NCBI GenBank assembly: GCA_018399435.1
Contig: JAGYOJ010000027.1
Coordinates: forward strand, 1-11,199
Source: Actinomycetota bacterium
GTDB lineage: Bacteria > Actinomycetota > Humimicrobiia > Humimicrobiales > Humimicrobiaceae
Length of the DNA stretch: 11,199 bases
Direction: 5' to 3'
In this document: positions 5,882-11,199 of the stretch, piece by piece
How positions within the stretch are numbered: the stretch's first letter is position 1
Layout of the letters: each line of letters opens with the position of its first letter
The notes under the pieces: generated by a model
What the model saw: the letters and a program-made list of their open reading frames with translations, nothing else
Database searches by the model: none
What the model was told of the DNA's origin: nothing
Position numbers and translations under genes: made by a program

Positions 5882-6913
5882 ATGAAAAATATAGCAATAC
5901 TAACAGGGGGAGGAGACTCTTCTGCTATTAATGATTTTTTAAAAACACTTGTAATACTGCTTAATAAAAATAGCTTTAATGCTATAGGGGTAAAGGAAGC
6001 TTATAAAGGATTAATTGAAGGCAGCTTTACAGACTTAAAACCAGAAGACATGCTAGATATCTCCTGCACTGGCGGTACTATACTTGGGACATCAAGGACC
6101 AATCCAGAAAAAATACCTGGGGCATATAAAAAGATAGAAAAAAACATAGAATCTAAAAAAATAGATGTTCTTATAGCAGCAGGGGGAAATGATACCTTAT
6201 CTGTTGCTAAGAGGCTTTCAGAGAAAAACATAAATATTATAGGCATACCCCAAACTATTGATAATGACCTGTGTTGTACTGACTATAGCATTGGCTTTAT
6301 TACAGCAGTATCAAATATTGTAAAGGCAATTAAAATGATACTATCATCTAATGTAAGCCATAGAAAAGAAATGATAGTAGAAGTTATGGGCCGGGATAGC
6401 GGCTTTCTTGCAGTAAGAAGCGGGCTTGTCCTTGGCGCTGACGCAGTGCTTATACCAGAATTCAAGGTAGACCTGGAAAGGATATGCAGTATTATAAAAG
6501 CTAGAAGAAAAAAGGGTAGAAAACATGGCCTTTTTATAATATCAGAAGGAATAAAGATAGCTGAAGCAGAACTTATCCAGGATGAAGTTGACGTATTTGG
6601 GAATATAAAGCTTGGAGGCATTAGTTATGGCTTAGCTGATTTAATTAATAAAAAGACAGGCATAAAGCCAAGAGTAAATGTATTAGGTTATATTCAAAGA
6701 GGCGGAGAGGCTGACCCTTATGATGTATACCTTTCAAATATATTTGCAAAAGGTGCACTAAAAGGCATATTAGAATCCGATTTTGGCAAAATGGTTGCAG
6801 TGGTATCTGAAAGGCCAAAGCCAGTACCATTAAAGGATGCGGTTGCAAAAGTTAAACTTGTAGACAAAGATACTTACGAATTTGTAAATAATATTGGAAA
6901 TGTATATAATTAG
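5882..6913 (+). CDS. pfkA: 6-phosphofructokinase, atypical phosphoryl-donor site
   Basis: A 343-residue PFKA-family enzyme that phosphorylates fructose-6-phosphate, feeding the aldolase encoded just upstream. The ATG follows the fba stop by eight bases; its AGGA ribosome site overlaps that stop. Seen: GGGDSSAIN (9-17; usually GGDCPGLN), TSR (70-72), GGNDT (101-105), PQTIDNDL (123-130) with catalytic Asp127, MGRDSG (169-174), SEG (221-223) and LGYIQRGG (268-275). Numbering over residues 70-171 coincides with E. coli PfkA. ATP enzymes have Gly104 and Gly124; PPi enzymes have Asp104 and Lys124. This one has Asp104, which blocks ATP in PPi enzymes, but Gln124 and Asn103 (normally Asp, or Glu in some actinobacterial types). 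Tyr270 in place of His also resembles PPi types. Donor specificity (PPi, ATP or other) is therefore open. Family assignment is firm. Confidence 0.9.
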   Translation: MKNIAILTGGGDSSAINDFLKTLVILLNKNSFNAIGVKEAYKGLIEGSFTDLKPEDMLDISCTGGTILGTSRTNPEKIPGAYKKIEKNIESKKIDVLIAAGGNDTLSVAKRLSEKNINIIGIPQTIDNDLCCTDYSIGFITAVSNIVKAIKMILSSNVSHRKEMIVEVMGRDSGFLAVRSGLVLGADAVLIPEFKVDLERICSIIKARRKKGRKHGLFIISEGIKIAEAELIQDEVDVFGNIKLGGISYGLADLINKKTGIKPRVNVLGYIQRGGEADPYDVYLSNIFAKGALKGILESDFGKMVAVVSERPKPVPLKDAVAKVKLVDKDTYEFVNNIGNVYN

Positions 6914-6916
6914 TTA

Positions 6917-6944
6917 TTGACAATTGCAGAATACCTGCTATTAT
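6917..6944 (+). promoter_or_regulatory. Promoter of the glutamate synthase operon
   Basis: A perfect TTGACA (6917-6922) is followed 16 bases later by TATTAT (6939-6944). It lies immediately after the phosphofructokinase stop codon. The expected start, near 6951, is about 16 bases before the first hairpin of the ANTAR leader, so the leader transcript begins just before the regulatory RNA. Confidence 0.6.
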
Positions 6945-6966
6945 TTCTAAAAAATTAAATATATTA

Positions 6967-7038
6967 CTATTTGTGCAATGAAGTGCAAATAGGCCGGAGG
7001 TAAAGTAGCCTTCTTAAAACAGAGATGTTTTAAGGGGG
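6967..7038 (+). promoter_or_regulatory. ANTAR-type dual hexaloop RNA leader
   Basis: Two hairpins with six-base loops lie in the leader of the glutamate synthase operon. P1 (6967-6992) has a 10-bp stem (two G-U pairs) and loop AAUGAA (6977-6982). P2 (7013-7034 minimal, 7009-7038 extended) has an 8 to 12-bp stem and loop AGAGAU (7021-7026). Both loops have A at position 1 and G at position 4, the two conserved bases of ANTAR target RNAs. P2 is also the stem of the intrinsic terminator. The linker of about 20 bases contains AGGC (6991-6994), which can pair with GCCU (7008-7011) and so open the lower terminator stem. That would suit an antiterminated form stabilised by the GAF-ANTAR protein (inference). 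Confidence 0.75.
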
Positions 7039-7049
7039 TTTTTTGTTTT
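7008..7049 (+). terminator. Intrinsic terminator in the glutamate synthase leader
   Basis: CCTTCTTAAAAC (7009-7020) pairs with GTTTTAAGGGGG (7027-7038) through 12 pairs, two of them G-U. It is followed at once by six Ts, a G and five more Ts. It lies 21 bases or more before the first gene of the operon, where it would end transcription from its own promoter and read-through from pfk alike. The six-base loop links it to ANTAR control. Confidence 0.85.
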
Positions 7050-7069
7050 TATAAGGTTTGGTGAGCTAA

Positions 7070-8215
7070 ATGCAATATATTATTAAAGAAAATACAAGAA
7101 AAGAAGAATTTATGAAAACCAGAATTCCATCTGGTTGTGCAGTATTTGGGATATTTAACAATAAAGGAAAAAGGTTTAATGGTATTCCAGTTATGGAAGG
7201 CATTGAAATGATGCATGACAGGTCTAATGGTTTAGGTGGCGGTTTTGCAGCTTATGGTATTTATCCTGAGTTAAAAGAAGAATGGGCTTTTCATTTAATA
7301 TTTGAAGATTCAATTGCTAAAAAACAAACTGAAGATTTATTAGGGGATAATTTTGAGATTGTTTATTCTGAAAAGATACCTGTAAACAATAAAATAAAAG
7401 TGCAAAGCCCCCCGCTTCTATATAGGTATTTTTTAAGGCTTAAGAGCAATTTAGAAAAATCAGAAAATAATTATATAGTGAATTTTGTAATGAATGTTAA
7501 TAGCAATGTTAGGGGCTCTTATATAATATCAAGTGGTAAAAATATGGGTATATTTAAAGGAGTTGGCTACCCAGAAGACATAGGCCAGTTTTTTAGAATA
7601 GATGAGTATAAAGGCTACCTTTGGACAGCACATGGCAGATTTCCAACAAATAGTGTTGGGTGGTGGGGCGGAGCCCATCCATTTGGCCTGTTAAATTGGT
7701 CTGTTGTCCATAATGGGGAAATATCTTCATACGGGACAAATAAAAGGTTTGTAAGTGATTTTGGCTATAAATGCAGCCTTTCAACCGATACTGAGGTTAT
7801 TGCCTATTTATTTGATTTGCTCATAAGAAAGCAAAAAATAGATTTAAGGCTTGCACATCTAATACTTTCTTCTCCAATATGGGAAGAAATTGAAAGGATG
7901 CCAGAAGATTTAAGGGAACTTGCAAGAAATTTCAGGATGCTTTATGGGAGCAGTTTATTAAATGGCCCATTTAATATTATAGTCGGGCATAATGACTTTA
8001 TGTATGCTTTAAATGACAGAATTAAATTAAGGCCAATGGTTGCAGCAAAAAAGAACAATTTTTTATACATCTCTAGTGAGGAAGCGGCTATTAGAAAAGT
8101 ATGCAGGTGCCCTGATTTGCTTTGGCACCCAAATGGCGGCGAACCTGTATTTGAAATATTAGATAAAAGTAATTTAAAAGAAAAACCAAAAAGAGATTTA
8201 GCGGCTTTGAGTTGA
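7070..8215 (+). CDS. Glutamate synthase amidotransferase subunit (class II GATase)
   Basis: A 381-residue protein equivalent to domain 1 of glutamate synthase. It hydrolyses glutamine and passes ammonia to the synthase subunit. Seen: SGCAVFGI (21-28) with the likely nucleophile Cys23, MHDRSNGLGGGFAAYGIYP (48-66), HGRFPTN (188-194), VHNGE (213-217; Asn/Gly for substrate and oxyanion) and STDTE (238-242). The Cys is not at residue 2, so a leader peptide of several residues must be removed to free its amino group, as in GltB and unlike PurF. The ATG at 7070 has a GGTGAG four bases upstream; an ATG at 7112 (MKTRIPSGC) is an equally plausible start and would put the Cys at residue 9. This is the stand-alone form found in archaeal-type split glutamate synthases. 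It is the first gene after the attenuator, with 24 bases to the next. Confidence 0.88.
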   Translation: MQYIIKENTRKEEFMKTRIPSGCAVFGIFNNKGKRFNGIPVMEGIEMMHDRSNGLGGGFAAYGIYPELKEEWAFHLIFEDSIAKKQTEDLLGDNFEIVYSEKIPVNNKIKVQSPPLLYRYFLRLKSNLEKSENNYIVNFVMNVNSNVRGSYIISSGKNMGIFKGVGYPEDIGQFFRIDEYKGYLWTAHGRFPTNSVGWWGGAHPFGLLNWSVVHNGEISSYGTNKRFVSDFGYKCSLSTDTEVIAYLFDLLIRKQKIDLRLAHLILSSPIWEEIERMPEDLRELARNFRMLYGSSLLNGPFNIIVGHNDFMYALNDRIKLRPMVAAKKNNFLYISSEEAAIRKVCRCPDLLWHPNGGEPVFEILDKSNLKEKPKRDLAALS

Positions 8216-8239
8216 GAATTATTAAGAGGAAAGGCTTAG

Positions 8240-9775
8240 ATGGCATTAAATTTAAATCAATCAGAATTTGAAATAGAAAGAGATGAGCAAAAATGTATAT
8301 CTTGCCAGGTTTGTGTTAGGCAATGCTCTAATGATGTCCATGAATATGACAGCGACCAGGATTTAATATATAGCAATAATTTAAAATGTGTCGGCTGCCA
8401 AAGGTGTGAAACCCTTTGTCCTACAGGCGCAATAAAAATAAAGCAAAGGCAACAAGAATTCAGGCAAAATTATAATTGGAGCCCAAGCCATTTGAGAAAT
8501 ATATATAAGCAGGCAGATTCTGGAGGCGTGTTATTGACAGGAATGGGCGCTGATAAGAAGTATCCAATTTACTGGGACCATATATTGTTTAATGCAGCCC
8601 AGGTGACCAACCCTTCTATTGATCCTTTAAGGGAACCAATGGAAATAAAAACTTTTATAGGTAGCAAGGCTTCTAAGTTAGATTATAAAATTAGTGTAAG
8701 CAAGTCAGGAAAGTTAAAGGCAAAGCTTAAAAGCAAGACGCCTCCACAGCTTGAGCTTTCAACGCCTATAATGTTTTCTGCAATGTCTTTTGGCTCTATA
8801 AGCTATAATGCATGTAAATCCCTTGCAACTGCTGCATCAAAATTTGGCAACTTATACAATACTGGTGAAGGCGGTTTGCATAAGGATTTAGAAGAATATG
8901 CAAATAATACTATAGTGCAGGTAGCATCAGGAAGGTTTGGAGTTGATATTGACTATCTCAATAGAGCAGCTGCTATTGAAATCAAAATAGGCCAGGGCGC
9001 TAAGCCAGGCATAGGGGGCCATCTTCCCGGGGAAAAGGTTACTGAAGAGGTCTCAAATACAAGAATGATACCTAAGGGAACTGATGCAATATCGCCTGCT
9101 CCGCACCATGACATATATTCTATTGAAGACTTATCCCAATTAATTTTTGCTTTAAAGGAAGCGACAGACTACACAAAGCCTGTAGGAGTAAAAATAGCAG
9201 CAGTCCATAATGTTGCGCCTATTGCAAGTGGAATTATTAGGGCGGGTGCAGACTTTGTTACCATTGATGGCCTAAGGGGTGGAACTGGCGCAGCTCCCCA
9301 GGCAATAAGGGATAATGTTGGTATACCTATAGAGCTTGCCTTAGCTTCAGTAGATACCAGATTGCGTGAAGAAGGAATAAGGCATAATGCATCCATAATT
9401 GCAGCTGGCAGCATCCGTTCAAGTTCCGATGCTATAAAGGCTATAGCGCTAGGCGCAGACGCAGTTTATATAGGAACAGCTGCACTAGTGGCCATGGGAT
9501 GTCATTTATGCCAGAAATGCTATACAGGTAAATGCAACTGGGGTATTGCAACCCAGGATCCATATCTAACTAAAAGGCTTAATCCGGAAATTGGAACTAG
9601 AAGGTTAATGAACTTGCTACGTGGCTGGTCATTAGAGATAAAGGAAATGTTGGGGGGAGCGGGCATTAATGCAATAGAAAGCTTAAGGGGGAATAGGGAA
9701 CATTTAAGAGGTATAGGATTAAGTGATAGAGAACTTTCTATACTTGGAATTAAACATGCAGGAGAGGCATGGTAA
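8240..9775 (+). CDS. gltB: Ferredoxin-fused glutamate synthase FMN subunit (GltB domain 2)
   Basis: A 511-residue protein that makes glutamate from 2-oxoglutarate and ammonia using FMN and Fe-S clusters. The ATG follows AGAGGAAAGG. Residues 15-67 are a two-cluster ferredoxin: C19-x2-C22-x2-C25-x3-C29 (followed by Ser rather than Pro) and C50-x2-C53-x2-C56-x3-C60-P. Residues about 80-505 are the glutamate synthase barrel: FSAMSFGSIS, NTGEGGL, KPGIGGHLPGEKV, SPAPHHD, TIDGLRGGTGAAP and AAGSIRSSSDA. The GADAVYIGTA segment is followed by C421-x5-C427-x4-C432, the [3Fe-4S] motif of glutamate synthases, and GIATQDP. An extra Cys424 lies within that motif. The N-terminal ferredoxin probably relays electrons from the ferredoxin and flavoprotein encoded downstream. 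The GXGXG structural domain of large GltB is absent from this chain. It lies one base before the next gene. Confidence 0.94.
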   Translation: MALNLNQSEFEIERDEQKCISCQVCVRQCSNDVHEYDSDQDLIYSNNLKCVGCQRCETLCPTGAIKIKQRQQEFRQNYNWSPSHLRNIYKQADSGGVLLTGMGADKKYPIYWDHILFNAAQVTNPSIDPLREPMEIKTFIGSKASKLDYKISVSKSGKLKAKLKSKTPPQLELSTPIMFSAMSFGSISYNACKSLATAASKFGNLYNTGEGGLHKDLEEYANNTIVQVASGRFGVDIDYLNRAAAIEIKIGQGAKPGIGGHLPGEKVTEEVSNTRMIPKGTDAISPAPHHDIYSIEDLSQLIFALKEATDYTKPVGVKIAAVHNVAPIASGIIRAGADFVTIDGLRGGTGAAPQAIRDNVGIPIELALASVDTRLREEGIRHNASIIAAGSIRSSSDAIKAIALGADAVYIGTAALVAMGCHLCQKCYTGKCNWGIATQDPYLTKRLNPEIGTRRLMNLLRGWSLEIKEMLGGAGINAIESLRGNREHLRGIGLSDRELSILGIKHAGEAW

Positions 9776-9776
9776 T

Positions 9777-10244
9777 ATGAAAAAAATATATATAAAAGAA
9801 GAATATTGTATAGGATGCAGGCTTTGCGAAATTTATTGCCAGGTCCAGCATTCCAAAAGCAAAAAAATAATAAAAGCTTTTAAAGAAGAGCAGGGAGAGT
9901 TGATGCCAAGAGTTTTAGTAGAAGAGATAGGCAATAATTCTTTTGCAATACAGTGCAGGCATTGTGTTGATGCTCCATGTGTTGCAGCCTGCATATCTGG
10001 AGCAATGAAAAAGAATGAAAATACAGGAGTAGTTACTTGTGATGAAGATAAGTGTGTGGGCTGCTGGAGCTGTATAATGGTTTGCCCTTATGGTGTTATA
10101 AAAAGAAATACAGTAGAAAAGAAAATAGCTTCAAAATGTGATCTCTGTGGGGATGAAGAAATACCAGTATGTGTAAAAAATTGCCCCAATGAAGCACTGC
10201 AACTAATAGATGTTAAAGAAAAGACAGGTGATAGGAATGGCTAA
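9777..10244 (+). CDS. Four-cluster ferredoxin (HycB/DmsB-like electron-transfer subunit)
   Basis: A 155-residue Fe-S protein with 16 cysteines in four motifs: C11/14/17/21, C60/63/68/72, C93/96/99/103 and C121/124/132/136. This spacing (CxxCxxCxxxC, CxxCx4CxxxC, CxxCxxCxxxC, CxxCx7CxxxC) is that of the electron-transfer subunits of formate hydrogenlyase and DMSO reductase, which carry four [4Fe-4S] clusters. The start is ATG at 9777, with GGAGAGG nine bases upstream inside the end of the previous gene; an in-frame upstream start would overlap that gene by about 50 bases. It has no signal peptide and is cytoplasmic. It lies one base after the synthase gene and overlaps the flavoprotein gene by eight bases. 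Most likely it shuttles electrons between that flavoprotein and the synthase subunit. Confidence 0.9.
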   Translation: MKKIYIKEEYCIGCRLCEIYCQVQHSKSKKIIKAFKEEQGELMPRVLVEEIGNNSFAIQCRHCVDAPCVAACISGAMKKNENTGVVTCDEDKCVGCWSCIMVCPYGVIKRNTVEKKIASKCDLCGDEEIPVCVKNCPNEALQLIDVKEKTGDRNG

Positions 10245-11199
10245 TACAGAATATTTGATAATTGGAAATTCTGCAGCGGGTGTTAATGCTGCTGAGAGCA
10301 TAAGAAAATTTGATAAAAAAAGAGCTATTAAAATTATTACTTATGAAAAATTTAGCAATTATTCAAAACCATTGATAACTTATTATCTGGCCAGTAAGCT
10401 TACCTTGGATAAAATTAATTTTAAAGAAAGAAATTTTTATAAAGATAATGGGATAGATTTAATCCTTGAATCAAAAGTACAAGATATTGATTTTAAAAAT
10501 AATATAGTTAAGACAGATAATGGAAATTATGATTATGAAAAATTATTAATTTCTAGTGGCGGTAAGCCAATTTTGCCTAAAACTAGCATAAAGGATGAGA
10601 ATGGAAATCTAAGTTTTTTGGGTAATGAAAATACAAAAAATATTAATGGCATTTTTACCTTAACTACACTAAAGGATGCAATAGAATTAAAAAAATATAT
10701 TGATGCCAATAATGCCGGAATAGCTACTATACTAGGGGGAGGCTTAATTGGCCTAAAAGCGGCAGAAGCTTTCCTAGAGCTTGGATTGGATATAAATATA
10801 ATTGAATTATCAGATAGGATACTTGCTGCTACATTTGATAATGAAGCATCCAAAATTTTGGAATCAGAAATAAAAAGGAAAGGCAGCAATATATATACCA
10901 AAAATACCATTAATATAATAAAGACTGAAAAAGGCAGGGTAAAAAGAATTATTTTAAAAGATGGGACTAAAATAGATTGCAACTTATTAGTAATTGCTGT
11001 TGGGGTAAACCCTGATTTTAGTTTTTTTGATAATAGTATTTTAAAAACAGGTAAAGGAATAAAAGTAAATGATTACATGCAAACAAATATTGAAAATGTT
11101 TATGCAGCTGGCGATGTAATTGAAAGCAGCAATATATTGCTAGAAAATGTCAGCAATATTGCCATTTGGCCGCTGGCTGTAAAACAAGGATCTGTTGCT
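10237..11199 (+). CDS. FAD-dependent NAD(P)H oxidoreductase, partial at the window end
   Basis: The first 321 residues of a pyridine nucleotide-disulfide reductase family flavoprotein; the frame is open to the last base. The ATG at 10237 overlaps the ferredoxin gene by eight bases and has AGGTGA five bases upstream. Seen: an N-terminal FAD fold with LIIGNSAAG (7-15; GxGxxG in the form GNSAAG), then GGGLIG (167-172) beginning the NAD(P)H fold with Glu190 at the end of its second strand. The second FAD motif is YAAGDV (289-294). There is no CxxxxC redox-active disulfide, so it resembles NADH:rubredoxin or NirB/NADH oxidase-type reductases. In the glutamate synthase operon it probably takes the place of GltD, passing electrons from NAD(P)H to the ferredoxin. 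An NADH oxidase is the alternative naming. The C-terminal dimerisation region lies outside the window. Confidence 0.9.
   Translation, partial: MANTEYLIIGNSAAGVNAAESIRKFDKKRAIKIITYEKFSNYSKPLITYYLASKLTLDKINFKERNFYKDNGIDLILESKVQDIDFKNNIVKTDNGNYDYEKLLISSGGKPILPKTSIKDENGNLSFLGNENTKNINGIFTLTTLKDAIELKKYIDANNAGIATILGGGLIGLKAAEAFLELGLDINIIELSDRILAATFDNEASKILESEIKRKGSNIYTKNTINIIKTEKGRVKRIILKDGTKIDCNLLVIAVGVNPDFSFFDNSILKTGKGIKVNDYMQTNIENVYAAGDVIESSNILLENVSNIAIWPLAVKQGSVA

Noticed and set aside
9723..9776. Earlier in-frame start for the four-cluster ferredoxin
   Set aside because: It would overlap the synthase gene by about 50 bases. The ATG at 9777 has GGAGAGG upstream and starts directly at the ferredoxin fold.
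10533..10982. Reverse-strand open frame of 149 codons rich in Ile, Leu and Phe
   Set aside because: It lies antisense to the flavoprotein, whose forward frame shows FAD and NAD motifs throughout. The hydrophobic look comes from AT-rich antisense codons.
1..11199. CRISPR array, insertion sequence or transposase
   Set aside because: No regularly spaced repeats, no terminal inverted repeats flanking a recombinase, and no transposase or integrase motifs were found on either strand.

Overview
The window is AT-rich bacterial DNA (roughly one third G+C) with strong Shine-Dalgarno sites, several TTG starts and many AGG and ATA codons. The gene set includes a GAF-ANTAR antiterminator, class II aldolase, phosphofructokinase, an archaeal-type split glutamate synthase and ferredoxins. 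This suggests a low-GC, probably anaerobic, fermentative bacterium (Firmicutes-like, or a low-GC anaerobic lineage such as Atribacterota or deep Actinomycetota). The sequence alone does not settle the phylum.

Left part (1-2862) is loosely packed. A degraded stretch (1-414) is followed by a reverse-strand RpiB/LacAB-type sugar-phosphate isomerase. A long AT-rich gap with small repeats comes next, then a forward short-chain dehydrogenase/reductase that starts at a TTG. Another non-coding stretch (2595-2862) holds hairpins and a possible tRNA-like remnant.

Middle part (2863-4015, reverse strand) is a nucleotidyltransferase/HEPN pair of toxin-antitoxin type. The nucleotidyltransferase carries an N-terminal winged helix. 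The pair has a clear sigma70-type promoter overlapped by a perfect 10-bp inverted repeat, which is probably its own operator. It lies directly downstream of an intact tRNA-Glu(CTC).

Right part (4088-11199, forward strand) looks like two linked transcription units. The first is GAF-ANTAR, fba and a phosphofructokinase with unusual active-site residues, all tightly spaced. The second is a glutamate synthase operon: class II amidotransferase subunit, ferredoxin-fused FMN synthase subunit, four-cluster ferredoxin and an FAD/NAD(P)H oxidoreductase that runs off the window end. Between them is a promoter followed by two hairpins, each with a six-base loop having A at position 1 and G at position 4. 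The second hairpin is itself the stem of an intrinsic terminator. This is the signature of an ANTAR RNA target, so the GAF-ANTAR protein encoded about 2 kb upstream probably controls read-through into glutamate synthase. The arrangement physically couples glycolysis (aldolase, PFK) to a nitrogen-assimilation switch.
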